Shown: positions 1 through 8,594 of the stretch, piece after piece
Numbering within the stretch: the first letter of the stretch is position 1
Layout: the number at the start of each line of letters is the position of its first letter
Origin: Oscillospiraceae bacterium
Lineage (GTDB): Bacteria; Bacillota; Clostridia; Oscillospirales; Acutalibacteraceae
Assembly (NCBI GenBank): GCA_015065935.1
Contig: SVPI01000014.1
Span: forward strand, 1-48,079
Direction: 5' to 3'
Length of the DNA stretch: 48,079 nucleotides
Notes under the pieces: model-generated
What the model saw: the letters and a program-made list of their open reading frames with translations, nothing else
What the model was told of the DNA's origin: nothing
Databases searched by the model: none
Position numbers and translations under genes: made by a program

Positions 1-1
1 C

Positions 2-535
2 GAGGATGCAAAGTTAATTATTGAGGAATATACGAATATGTATGCAGAGGTTTTAGCAAAAGACAGTTCATCGGGTGAACTTCAAAAGCTTAAAGACCGA
101 CTTGATTTCTTATCAAAGAAAAAATCAAAGTTGCTTGAGTATAATATTGCGGGTCAAATCAACGACCGAGATTTTGTTGAGATGAACAAACAAATTTCCG
201 AGGAATCCGCCGAGGTTTACGCCACCATTGAAGAAATGGAAAATGAGATCAATTCAAGGGCAAGCTTTAAGGAAAAAATTGAAGAAATCAAAACCATTCT
301 CCAAAAAGCAGAAAGCGAAGCATCAAAAGAAATGATCAACTCCGCTTTTGTAAACAAGTATATTGATAAGATCTATGTAACTCCCGTAGATGACGGCATT
401 ATTGAGATTTCGGTTAAGCTTTTCACAGGCGATACATTTGGTAAAACCTTTGAAAAGATAGGAACGCATCTCACTGGCAGTACGGGACACACTTTTAAGA
501 AGATGATTCAGGCTTATGAAAACAGCATGAAATAA
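2..535 (+). CDS. Large serine recombinase, C-terminal part (cut by window start)
   Basis: The reading frame is open to the first base of the window, so this is the 3' end of a longer gene. The visible part (about 178 residues) has a long charged coiled-coil (KLKDRLDFLSKKKSKLLEY and following), then a short beta-rich region with YIDKIYVTPVDDGIIEISVK, and a basic tail. This layout is typical of the coiled-coil and C-terminal region of large serine recombinases, which integrate and excise phages and conjugative elements at att sites. The catalytic serine domain would lie upstream and cannot be checked. A strong terminator follows directly. Such recombinases usually lie at one end of their element, so an element boundary may be close. 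The family call is by resemblance of the C-terminal part only. Confidence 0.7.
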   Translation, partial: EDAKLIIEEYTNMYAEVLAKDSSSGELQKLKDRLDFLSKKKSKLLEYNIAGQINDRDFVEMNKQISEESAEVYATIEEMENEINSRASFKEKIEEIKTILQKAESEASKEMINSAFVNKYIDKIYVTPVDDGIIEISVKLFTGDTFGKTFEKIGTHLTGSTGHTFKKMIQAYENSMK

Positions 536-552
536 GCTAAATTTATAAACGA

Positions 553-583
553 GAAGGTCGGGAATACCCGACCTTTTTATTTT
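553..583 (+). terminator. Rho-independent terminator after the recombinase
   Basis: The hairpin AAGGTCGGG-aata-CCCGACCTT is followed by a T-rich run. It separates the recombinase from the TIR-MORN gene. Confidence 0.9.
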
Positions 584-587
584 ATAA

Positions 588-616
588 TTGAAAACTAAAG
601 TATATAATGATATAAT
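588..616 (+). promoter_or_regulatory. Promoter of the TIR-MORN/RyR module
   Basis: TTGAAA (588-593) and TATAAT (611-616) are 17 bp apart, a near-consensus sigma-A promoter immediately after the recombinase terminator. Transcription would start near 623. The promoter overlaps the farthest-upstream possible TTG codon (588), which rules that codon out as the start of the next gene. Confidence 0.75.
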
Positions 617-656
617 CAAAATAGCGGAAATTAAATTTAACAAGGGGTGTTTTTGG

Positions 657-3600
657 TTGGGATTTAATTATAAGGATTATCAGGAAAATCTTAAGAATTC
701 AACATCTATCACCGATTGTGATACGGTGCCTGTGCCTCAGTGTGCCGAGCACCAAAATTATATTTTCATTAGCTATTCTCACAAGGATTATAAAAAGGTC
801 TATTATGATTTAGCCGCCATGTATGAGGCGGGGGTAAGATTTTGGTATGACGATGAATTAACCGCGGGCTTTAACTGGGATGATGAGGTTTATAAAAAAA
901 TTACCGACCCTCATTGCAGCGGCGTGATTTTTTATATCAGTGAGGACTTTTTTGCCAGCGAGTCAATTTATAAAGAAATTCTTACAACCCTTGGAAAAAA
1001 TAATAAAATTGCTTCGGCTGAATCACCCAAAAACTATTTTTGCGTTAATTTAAGTGATAAGATGCCCTCTTTGCTTATTGAGGAATGCATTACCGTAACG
1101 CCCGAATTTGAGCGTTCTTTAGAGGGCGAAGATTTTAAAGCATTTTTACTTAACACATTTAGAGATAAGGCAACCTATATTCCCTTTGGTGCAAGGGGAT
1201 ATATGGAAAAGCTACTTGTCCAAATAAGGCGTAATTTTAATGTTATTGATTTAACCGGTGATGATGCATCCTTAATCGGCGAATATAACGGCGAAATGCT
1301 TAACGGAAAGCGCAACGGCTACGGCGTTTGTAAATATGAAAACGGTCAGGTATACCTTGGTGAATGGAAGGATAATAAATATAGCGGCAAGGGCAAGCTT
1401 ATTTACAGTGAGGGCGATGGCCGTGATTATTTAGAGGGCGAGTTTAGCGAACACAAGGCAAACGGACACTGTATTTTTAAGTTTAAAAACGGCGACTGCT
1501 ATGAAGGCAATATGACCGATGGAAAAATTACAGGTTATTTTGTATATACCCAAAGTGATGGCTATATTTACGAGGGCGAAATGGTTGCCTCGGAAAAGCA
1601 CGGCCGTGGTAAACTTATTTATCCACGCGAAAAGCTGGAAGATTTTTATGAAGGCGAGTGGGTAAATAACACCTCCTGCGGTCAAGGTACCTTAACCTAT
1701 AAGGATGGAAAAACCTGGGAGGGAACCTGGGAACACGGCAAAAGAAAAGATGGCTTTGGAACTGTTGAATATACTAGTGGCCGTGAATATTTTGGAGAAT
1801 TTAAAAACGGTAAGATAAACGGCAAAGGCAAATTTACCTATGCCGCAAATGAAACATGGGAATATTATGAAGGTGAATTCGTAGATGGTGGATTCACCGG
1901 TTTTGGCGTGCTTAAATTTACCGATGGCTCCCTTTATGAAGGTCAGCTTAAAAACGGAAGCTATGAAGGCAAAGGAAAGCGGACCTATGCCGAGGGCTCC
2001 AGGTTTGATTATTATGATGGCGAATGGGAAAACAACCAAAGAAGTGGCTTTGGTACCTTTAGGTTTAAAAACGGCGAAATCTACACCGGACAGTGGCTTA
2101 AAGACCTTTATCACGGCAAGGGAAAGCTTGTTTATAAGGAGTCCTCTAATATTGACTATTATGAGGGTGACTGGAAAAACGATAAAAAAAGCGGCTTTGG
2201 CGTTATGCGTTTTAAGGATGGCGAATACTACGAGGGCGAATGGGCCGATGATAACTATCACGGCAACGGTAAAATGATTTTCGCTCCAACCGATAACAGG
2301 GAATATTACGAGGGCGAGTGGCGCAACAACAAGCGCAACGGCCGCGGTGTTATGGTGTTTAAAAACGGCGAATCCTACGAAGGCGAATGGGTCGATAACG
2401 GATATGGCGGCTATGGTAAATTTACATATAAGGAAGATGACAATCGCGCGTTTCACGAGGGCGAATGGCGCAACGATAAGAAAAACGGCCAAGGAACCTT
2501 AACATATAAAGACGGTTCTTTCTTTGAGGGCACCTGGAAGAACGGCGATTTCCATGAAGGCTTTGGTACCATTAAATACACAAACGGCAGGGTTTACTAT
2601 GGTGAGGTAAAGGAAGGCGTTTATAACGGAAAAGGGAAATACACCTATGCCGAAAATGAAAAATGGGACTATTATGACGGCGAATGGCTAGACAATAAAA
2701 GGAGCGGCTTCGGCATCTTTAAATTTAGGAGTGGTGAAATCTACACCGGTCAGTGGCTAAACGGTAATTATCACGGAAAAGGCAAGCTTGTTTATTCGGA
2801 ATCCTCTAACATAGATTATTATGAAGGTGAATGGGCAGATGATAAAAAGAACGGCTTCGGCGTGATGCAGTTTAAGGATGGCGAAAGCTATTCGGGTGAG
2901 TGGCAGGATAACCACTACCATGGCAAGGGAAAGTTTATTTATAGGCAGTCCGCAAAAGCTGATTATTATGAGGGCGACTTTAAAAACGATGAAAGAAACG
3001 GCCACGGCACTATGTATTTTAAGGATGGAGAATACTACGAAGGCGAATGGGCAGATGATAACTATCACGGAAAAGGGAAAATGGTATTTGCTCCAACCGA
3101 TAACAGAGAATTTTATGAGGGCGATTGGCGAAGCGATAAACGCAATGGCTATGGCTTTATGAGATTTAAAGATGGCGATACCTATGAAGGAGAGTGGGAA
3201 AATAATCGCTTTAACGGTAAAGGCAAATATACATATACCGAAGAAAAAAACAGGGATTTTTATGAGGGCGAGTGGTGCGATGATAAGAAAAATGGGCAAG
3301 GCAAACTGACCTATAAGGATGGCTCATTCTTTGAAGGCATCTGGGAGGATGGTGACGAGTATGAAGGCTTCGGCACCATTAAATATAAAAACGGCAGGGT
3401 TTACTGCGGCGAAGTTAAAAACGGAAAGTCTAACGGAAAAGGGAAATACACCTATGCCGCTGATGAAAAATGGGATTATTATGAGGGCGACTTTGTAGAT
3501 AATGTCACCTCAGGCTTTGGCATTATGCGGTTTAAAGATGGCGAAATTTACGAGGGTGAATGGGCAGGCGGCACCTACAATGGAAAAGGCACCTACACCT

Positions 3601-4223
3601 ACGCAGAAAACAGCGGATTTTTCCAAAAATACGAGGGCGATTTTGTTAACGGTAAGAAATGCGGAAAGGGAACAGCCTATTGCATTGGAGGGGTTCGCTA
3701 TGAGGGCGAATGGGCTAACGATACCTTTAACGGAGAAGGCATTCTCTATCGCCCGGGAATTTTTGGTGAAAAGAAGAAAGAGGGTTATTGGAAAGACGGA
3801 AAATATGATATCACAAAGAGCAAATGGGTTTCTTGGATGTTTAAATTAGCGGGTGAAATGCCTCACTATGTTGGTGAAACGAAGGATGGCTGCTATCACG
3901 GCAAGGGCTGCCTTACCGATGAACTAGGTAAATATGATGGCGAATGGGTTGATGGATGGCGTTCAGGAAAAGGCGTTCAAATATTTAAAGATGGCGCTAT
4001 TTATGATGGCGAGTGGAACAAGAACTGCTTTTTCGGCGAGGGTGTTCTTACCGAGGTTAGCAAAATAGTATTCAGCGGTACCTTTATGGGCGATAAGTTT
4101 GTTTCAGGAACCGTTACGTTGCCTTCGGGAAAGAGCAGCGATGTTGTTGATGGCAGTGTTTTAGACCCTGATGTGTTTGCGCAAATTCCCAAAAATGAAG
4201 CAGAAGCATTAAATCTCAAATAA
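657..4223 (+). CDS. TIR domain - MORN repeat protein
   Basis: A protein of about 1,188 residues. An N-terminal TIR domain (about residues 34-112) opens with YIFISYSHKDY, contains FWYDDEL, and ends with SESIYKEI, whose Glu sits where TIR NADases carry the catalytic Glu. About 39 MORN repeats (pattern YEGEWxxxxxxGxG) fill most of the rest from roughly residue 200. TIR domains of bacterial defence systems cleave NAD+ or make signal nucleotides; MORN repeats bind lipids or proteins. Joining the two suggests TIR activity tethered to a membrane or a scaffold, which is inference. I chose the TTG at 657: it has AAGGGG 8 bp upstream, whereas the upstream TTG at 588 lies inside the promoter. No signal peptide is seen. 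The stop is 14 bp before the RyR gene, whose ribosome site it nearly touches, so the two are co-transcribed. The repeat region contains a long internal duplication. Confidence 0.85.
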   Translation: MGFNYKDYQENLKNSTSITDCDTVPVPQCAEHQNYIFISYSHKDYKKVYYDLAAMYEAGVRFWYDDELTAGFNWDDEVYKKITDPHCSGVIFYISEDFFASESIYKEILTTLGKNNKIASAESPKNYFCVNLSDKMPSLLIEECITVTPEFERSLEGEDFKAFLLNTFRDKATYIPFGARGYMEKLLVQIRRNFNVIDLTGDDASLIGEYNGEMLNGKRNGYGVCKYENGQVYLGEWKDNKYSGKGKLIYSEGDGRDYLEGEFSEHKANGHCIFKFKNGDCYEGNMTDGKITGYFVYTQSDGYIYEGEMVASEKHGRGKLIYPREKLEDFYEGEWVNNTSCGQGTLTYKDGKTWEGTWEHGKRKDGFGTVEYTSGREYFGEFKNGKINGKGKFTYAANETWEYYEGEFVDGGFTGFGVLKFTDGSLYEGQLKNGSYEGKGKRTYAEGSRFDYYDGEWENNQRSGFGTFRFKNGEIYTGQWLKDLYHGKGKLVYKESSNIDYYEGDWKNDKKSGFGVMRFKDGEYYEGEWADDNYHGNGKMIFAPTDNREYYEGEWRNNKRNGRGVMVFKNGESYEGEWVDNGYGGYGKFTYKEDDNRAFHEGEWRNDKKNGQGTLTYKDGSFFEGTWKNGDFHEGFGTIKYTNGRVYYGEVKEGVYNGKGKYTYAENEKWDYYDGEWLDNKRSGFGIFKFRSGEIYTGQWLNGNYHGKGKLVYSESSNIDYYEGEWADDKKNGFGVMQFKDGESYSGEWQDNHYHGKGKFIYRQSAKADYYEGDFKNDERNGHGTMYFKDGEYYEGEWADDNYHGKGKMVFAPTDNREFYEGDWRSDKRNGYGFMRFKDGDTYEGEWENNRFNGKGKYTYTEEKNRDFYEGEWCDDKKNGQGKLTYKDGSFFEGIWEDGDEYEGFGTIKYKNGRVYCGEVKNGKSNGKGKYTYAADEKWDYYEGDFVDNVTSGFGIMRFKDGEIYEGEWAGGTYNGKGTYTYAENSGFFQKYEGDFVNGKKCGKGTAYCIGGVRYEGEWANDTFNGEGILYRPGIFGEKKKEGYWKDGKYDITKSKWVSWMFKLAGEMPHYVGETKDGCYHGKGCLTDELGKYDGEWVDGWRSGKGVQIFKDGAIYDGEWNKNCFFGEGVLTEVSKIVFSGTFMGDKFVSGTVTLPSGKSSDVVDGSVLDPDVFAQIPKNEAEALNLK
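2043..3480 (+). repeat. Higher-order duplication within the MORN array
   Basis: A block of about nine MORN repeats starting near 2043 recurs from near 2703. The matching landmark GEIYTGQWL is encoded at both places, 660 bp apart. Further along, APTDNRE and GSFFEG recur with an 807-bp offset, because the second copy has about two extra MORN units. The copies differ at many third positions, so the duplication is not recent. A weaker third copy lies upstream (the GTVEY...GKGKFTYAANE region). Confidence 0.8.
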
Positions 4224-4237
4224 AAGGAGTATAAAAA

Positions 4238-6445
4238 ATGCACGATCTTATTTTTGCCTTAATTGCAGGGATAATTTTAATTATAAGCATTGGCTTTGCA
4301 ATTAAAAATCGAAATAATATGAGCAGTTGGATTTCCTGTGTTTTGCTGGGCGTTTTCTTTTCTACCTTCTTTATGGTTTTGCCAACCGAATGGATTAAGG
4401 AGGGTAAGGTAATGGAGAGCCCCACCCTTTATTCGGTACTTTCCTCCTTGCTTTACAGCTTTAAGGCGCTTGGCGGCAGGCAGGATATTGCTCAGCTTGA
4501 AACCGTTCAAATAACAGGGCTGCTTAAAACCCTATACATAGTTGTTAATTACATAATGTATGCACTGGCCCCGATTTTGGCTTCCAGCCTTATTTTAAGC
4601 TTTATCGGTGACACAGGCGAAAAGCTTCGTTATTTCCTTTCATTTTCCAAAAAGTGTTATGTGTTTTCAGAAATAAATGAGAATTCTTTAACCCTTGCAA
4701 AGGGTATAAAAAAAGCCGAGAAAAGGGTAACACTCATTTTTTGCAATACAAAAAAGGCCGATAAAAACCTGCTGAATGAGGCAAAAAAGCTTGGTGCAAT
4801 TACACTTTATAAATCCTGTAAGGATTTAATTCTTCTTAAACGTTTTAAGGAATATGAATTCTGCCTTGTTTCGGAAAACGAGGATGATAATATTCAGGTT
4901 ACTGAGGATATTATTACCAAGAAAAACAGGCTTAAAAAGCATAAGGTAACCGTAAACTCCTTTGCACAAAGCGGCACTAACATTGAGGTTATGGAGTCTA
5001 TGGTGGCTAAAAAGCCCTGTGCTGTTTTTGAAAGCGGGGAGGAGGCTTTTATTGAAAGAGCCAAAATCATAGCAAGCCAAGCACCCAAAACAAAGCTTGT
5101 GTTCTTTAATGTTTCAAATGATAACGAAAAATTTAAAGCCTTTTCAGAAGAATACTCGGTAACGGCATACGCTACACCTTGGAACTCTACACGTTTAGAT
5201 AGCGAGTTTGAAGGCTATGATATGAGCCTTTATTACTATAATGACAAGGGAAAAATATCTAAAAAGGGAATTGGCTTTAATAAAAATCATCTTGTTGCCG
5301 AGTGGCAGGAGGAAGCCCTTAAAATTCGTTTTATTGATGAAATTGCGCTGTTTTGCAACAACCTTATCTTTAATTATCCGCTTTATGATGTTCCAAACGG
5401 TAAAAGGGAAATTTTTGTTTTGCTAATTGGTTGCGGAAGGCTTGGCACCCAAATGCTTAAAACCGTTTCCTGGTGCGGACAAATTGAGGGCTACACCCTT
5501 AAAATTAGAGTTTTGGATAAAAAGGCTAAAGGTGTAAAACAGGAGTTTTATTCACTCTATCCTGAAATGAATAATTATGATATTGAGTTTGAGGATGTTG
5601 AAATAGAAAGCCCCGAATTTGAAAGCAAGGTTAGCGCTTACGCTAATGCTTCCTTCGTTTGCGTTGCCACCGGCTCTGATGACCTTAATCTTTCTACAGC
5701 CGAAAATGTATATCGCATTATCCGCCGCAATTATTCGGGGGAAACACCACCTATTTTTTCTCGTGTGCGCAAGACAATTAAATCAAACAATTTCGAGGAA
5801 AAGGGCTCCTATTTAAAGGAAAGAAACATTCATCTTTTTGGTACAACGGCTTCTGTATTCTCTAACGATACTTTGTTTAATTCAACCCTTGAAAATTTGG
5901 CTTTTGCGGTGCATTTGTGCTATAATTGGGCACTTAATGAGCCAAAGGACAGCTTTGTTTACAAAAAAGCACTTAATGATTTTTGCACATCGGAATATTC
6001 CAGGCGCTCCTCAATGGCGGCGGCATTGCACATTTCTGCAAAGCTGGGTAGCTGCGGAATTATTGCAAAAGGCACATTGCCAACCGATAGTGACCTTTTA
6101 AAATTTGAGGAAATACTTAAGGATGATGTATTAAAGCTAACCCTTGTTAAAAATGAGCACGACCGCTGGAACGCATTTATGCGAAGCGAGGGCTTTAGAA
6201 CGGTGGATTTTGAAACCGTGAAAAAGTATGCTCCCTTAACCCGCTCTCATAAGGATGAAGCGGCAAAACTACACCCCTGTATTGTTAGCTGGGAAGAGCT
6301 TGATATTTTGCAGGAGCAATATAACAAACTGCAAAAGCAGCTTGATTTAAAGCCCAGTGATTTTAAGGAATATGATGAAAAAATTGTTGTTGAAATTCCT
6401 CAAATAATCAGAAAGGCAAGACAGCTTTGCGAAAAGGGCTGGTAA
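4238..6445 (+). CDS. Membrane protein with two Rossmann (RCK-like) regions and a RyR domain
   Basis: A protein of 735 residues. Hydrophobic segments lie at about 3-22, 32-49 and 98-124. A first Rossmann-like region (about 139-220) begins CYVFSEINENSLTLAKGI, similar in form to TrkA-N/RCK ligand-binding domains of ion channels. A second (about 392-500) has the dinucleotide-binding turn LIGCGRLGTQML. The C-terminus (about 636-690) matches the RyR domain, with NEHDRWNAFMRSEGF followed by KDEAAKLHPCIVSWEELD. RyR and RCK domains are ligand-sensing modules known from channels and, in bacteria, from nucleotide-signalling conflict systems. The protein is probably a ligand-gated membrane effector. The start ATG has AAAGGAGT 8 bp upstream and lies 14 bp after the TIR-MORN stop. 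The exact pore and ligand are unknown. Confidence 0.8.
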   Translation: MHDLIFALIAGIILIISIGFAIKNRNNMSSWISCVLLGVFFSTFFMVLPTEWIKEGKVMESPTLYSVLSSLLYSFKALGGRQDIAQLETVQITGLLKTLYIVVNYIMYALAPILASSLILSFIGDTGEKLRYFLSFSKKCYVFSEINENSLTLAKGIKKAEKRVTLIFCNTKKADKNLLNEAKKLGAITLYKSCKDLILLKRFKEYEFCLVSENEDDNIQVTEDIITKKNRLKKHKVTVNSFAQSGTNIEVMESMVAKKPCAVFESGEEAFIERAKIIASQAPKTKLVFFNVSNDNEKFKAFSEEYSVTAYATPWNSTRLDSEFEGYDMSLYYYNDKGKISKKGIGFNKNHLVAEWQEEALKIRFIDEIALFCNNLIFNYPLYDVPNGKREIFVLLIGCGRLGTQMLKTVSWCGQIEGYTLKIRVLDKKAKGVKQEFYSLYPEMNNYDIEFEDVEIESPEFESKVSAYANASFVCVATGSDDLNLSTAENVYRIIRRNYSGETPPIFSRVRKTIKSNNFEEKGSYLKERNIHLFGTTASVFSNDTLFNSTLENLAFAVHLCYNWALNEPKDSFVYKKALNDFCTSEYSRRSSMAAALHISAKLGSCGIIAKGTLPTDSDLLKFEEILKDDVLKLTLVKNEHDRWNAFMRSEGFRTVDFETVKKYAPLTRSHKDEAAKLHPCIVSWEELDILQEQYNKLQKQLDLKPSDFKEYDEKIVVEIPQIIRKARQLCEKGW

Positions 6446-6464
6446 TCGGCTTAAAAACAAAAAA

Positions 6465-6497
6465 ATACGGTCATCAAACGATGACCGTATTTTTGTA
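6465..6497. terminator. Bidirectional terminator between the RyR gene and the phosphatase
   Basis: The hairpin AATACGGTCATC-aaac-GATGACCGTATT has A-runs on one side and T-runs on the other, so it can serve both convergent genes. Confidence 0.9.
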
Positions 6498-6504
6498 TTT
6501 GTAT

Positions 6505-7227
6505 TTATAAAAGCTCATCTTCAAGCACTAAAACATTAACAAGCTTTGTATCGTAGGTGGCGCCATCAATGGCAATCATACCGTTGCCGTGAAAAATTTC
6601 GGTACTGCCGCGCCGCCTTGAACTATCAAATTCATAGGCATAAAATGTGGGCATATGGCCGCAAACCAGCGTTTTATCGGTAAGGGGCTTTGTTTCATCG
6701 TATTTATCGGTCCATTTAACCCAGCGTGCCAATCCCCAAGCCTCGTCATCGGCTTTTTCAAGGTCAGCCGCTATTTTAACATTTTCGGGTAGCCAACCGT
6801 GAACGAAAACATAATTTTTGGTTTCGTAATAATTAAGGGTTTCGTTAATAAACTCGCAAAGGCGGTCAACAGTTCGGTTTTTGCCGGAAAAATCAATGGT
6901 GTCATCGGTGGGGTCAATGGAGTATTTTCCAAAGAAATCTGTTAAGGTCTGCATTGTTCCGTTAATGTAATTATGCGGGAGCACTTTGCCTGTTTGCAGG
7001 AGTTTTAAAAGCAGGTCCTCGTGGTTGCCGCGAAGCAGCACCTTGTGTTTTAGCCTTTCAAAAAACTTTAAGACCTCCACGTTCTCATTTCCTCTGTCAA
7101 AATAATCGCCACAGCAAATTAGAAGGTGGTTTTCATTGCCATCATCGAAGCCTGCTTTTTTAAGGGCATCCTTAAGCAGGGTGCAGTGACCGTGAACATC
7201 TGATACAACAAATAATTTTTTAATCAT
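6505..7227 (-). CDS. PPP-family metallophosphatase
   Basis: A 240-residue calcineurin-like phosphoesterase. The metal-binding motifs are in order: DVHGH near the N-terminus, GDYFDRG, RGNHE, a later VHGW and CGHMPT. These define the PPP family (serine/threonine phosphatases and ApaH-like diadenosine polyphosphate hydrolases), and the length is normal. The substrate cannot be told from sequence. The start ATG is preceded by CAGGTGAT. It is transcribed alone and convergently with the TIR-MORN/RyR module, so a link to that module is possible but unproven. Confidence 0.88.
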   Translation of the reverse strand: MIKKLFVVSDVHGHCTLLKDALKKAGFDDGNENHLLICCGDYFDRGNENVEVLKFFERLKHKVLLRGNHEDLLLKLLQTGKVLPHNYINGTMQTLTDFFGKYSIDPTDDTIDFSGKNRTVDRLCEFINETLNYYETKNYVFVHGWLPENVKIAADLEKADDEAWGLARWVKWTDKYDETKPLTDKTLVCGHMPTFYAYEFDSSRRRGSTEIFHGNGMIAIDGATYDTKLVNVLVLEDELL

Positions 7228-7376
7228 TTTATCACCTGACTTATGTGTTTTGAATTATAGCATAAGATATTTTAAAACACAAGTAGTAAAGGGAAATGGT
7301 GTTTTCTTTTTGTTTTGGTAAATTTTATGAAGAGCAGGGGTGTAATTGTAACTTTTTTGTAACATTTTTTCGTTTT

Positions 7377-7406
7377 TTGACAAATAACCCTTGAAATATA
7401 TATAAT
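7377..7406 (+). promoter_or_regulatory. Promoter of the CdaR-ftsEX operon
   Basis: TTGACA (7377-7382) and TATAAT (7401-7406) with an 18-bp spacer. The 5' leader would be about 90 bases. Confidence 0.75.
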
Positions 7407-7502
7407 TATTGTGTAAAATATATTTGTGATATTTTGGGCATTTTATATGATGCTTTTAAAAGGCGCTTTTGCGCAAAACCACATTTGTGAGGAGAATGGC
7501 AA

Positions 7503-8588
7503 ATGTCAAATCGTTTATTCCAACCTGTTATTCATCAAATGAAGGATGCTGTTGATAAAACCTTTGGTGTTTTAGACAGTACCTTTACCGTTATTGCCTG
7601 CAGTGAGCTTGGCAAAATCGGTGAAACCTTTGGTGTTGATGCTTCTATTGCCGCAATCGGAACAGATAGTTTTCAGTTTGAAAATTACACCTGCAAGGTT
7701 ATTGCAGCCAACCAGGGCAGCAGTTATATGGTGTTTGTTGAAGGCACCGATTTGCTGGCTGAAAAGTACTGTAATATTTTAACAGTTGCTTTTGCAAACA
7801 TTAAGTTTTATTATGATGATAAGTATGACCGCAGCAATTTTATTAAGAACATTATTCTTGATAACATTTTGCCCGGTGATATTTATTTGAAGGCAAGGGA
7901 GCTTTATTTTAACAATGATGTTTCCCACACTGCAATTTTAATTCGCGCAACAGAGCCCAGCGATATTTCGGTTTATGATATTGTTCAAAATCTTTTCCCC
8001 GATAAAACCAAGGATTTTGTTATCAGCATTAACGAAACCGATATTGCCCTTATTAAGGAAACCAAGCGCGACATTGAATCAAAACACATTGAAAATCTTG
8101 CCGCCACCATTGCAGATACCTTATCGGGTGAGTTTTACACCCATGTTGTTATCGGTGTTGGAACAACGGTTGATAACCTTAAGGATTTAGCGCGCTCCTT
8201 TAAAGAGGCACAAACCGCCCTTGAGGTTGGCAAGGTGTTTGACACTGATAAAACCATTGTTTGCTATGATAATCTTGGTATTGCACGCCTTATTTATCAG
8301 CTGCCCACAACCCTTTGCGAAACCTTCCTTCGCGAGGTGTTTAAGCGCGGCTCAATTGAAAGCCTTGACCAGGAAACACTGTTCACAATTCAGCGTTTCT
8401 TTGAAAATAATCTGAACGTTTCCGAAACCTCAAGAAAACTGTTTGTTCACAGAAACACCCTTGTGTACAGGCTTGAAAAAATCAAGAAAATCACAGGTCT
8501 TGATTTAAGAGAATTTGACCACGCAATTATCTTTAAAATTGCGCTTATGGTTAACAAATACCTTCGCAGTAATCCTATTAAGTACTAG
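7503..8588 (+). CDS. CdaR/PucR-family transcriptional regulator
   Basis: A 361-residue protein. The C-terminal 60 residues are the PucR-type helix-turn-helix: LNVSETSRKLFVHRNTLVYR followed by LEKIKKITGLDLREFDHAI. A GGDEF-like middle region precedes it (about 200-270), and the N-terminal half is an unassigned sensor region. CdaR-type regulators are activators that respond to small molecules; the ligand here is unknown. The start ATG has AGGAG upstream. The gene ends 6 bp before ftsE, suggesting it is co-transcribed with, and perhaps regulates, division-linked wall hydrolysis. That role is inferred from position. Confidence 0.8.
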   Translation: MSNRLFQPVIHQMKDAVDKTFGVLDSTFTVIACSELGKIGETFGVDASIAAIGTDSFQFENYTCKVIAANQGSSYMVFVEGTDLLAEKYCNILTVAFANIKFYYDDKYDRSNFIKNIILDNILPGDIYLKARELYFNNDVSHTAILIRATEPSDISVYDIVQNLFPDKTKDFVISINETDIALIKETKRDIESKHIENLAATIADTLSGEFYTHVVIGVGTTVDNLKDLARSFKEAQTALEVGKVFDTDKTIVCYDNLGIARLIYQLPTTLCETFLREVFKRGSIESLDQETLFTIQRFFENNLNVSETSRKLFVHRNTLVYRLEKIKKITGLDLREFDHAIIFKIALMVNKYLRSNPIKY

Positions 8589-8594
8589 AAATGA

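Noticed and set aside
1692-2492. Long antisense open frame opposite the MORN repeats, and similar frames at 2757-3299 and 1885-2277
   Set aside because: They arise from the repeated codon pattern of the MORN array; the translations are repetitive hydrophobic or basic strings without ribosome sites.
657-4223. Eukaryotic contamination, since MORN repeats and RyR domains are common in eukaryotes
   Set aside because: The genes have bacterial promoters, ribosome sites, tight spacing and terminators, and lie next to bacterial genes in the same sequence.
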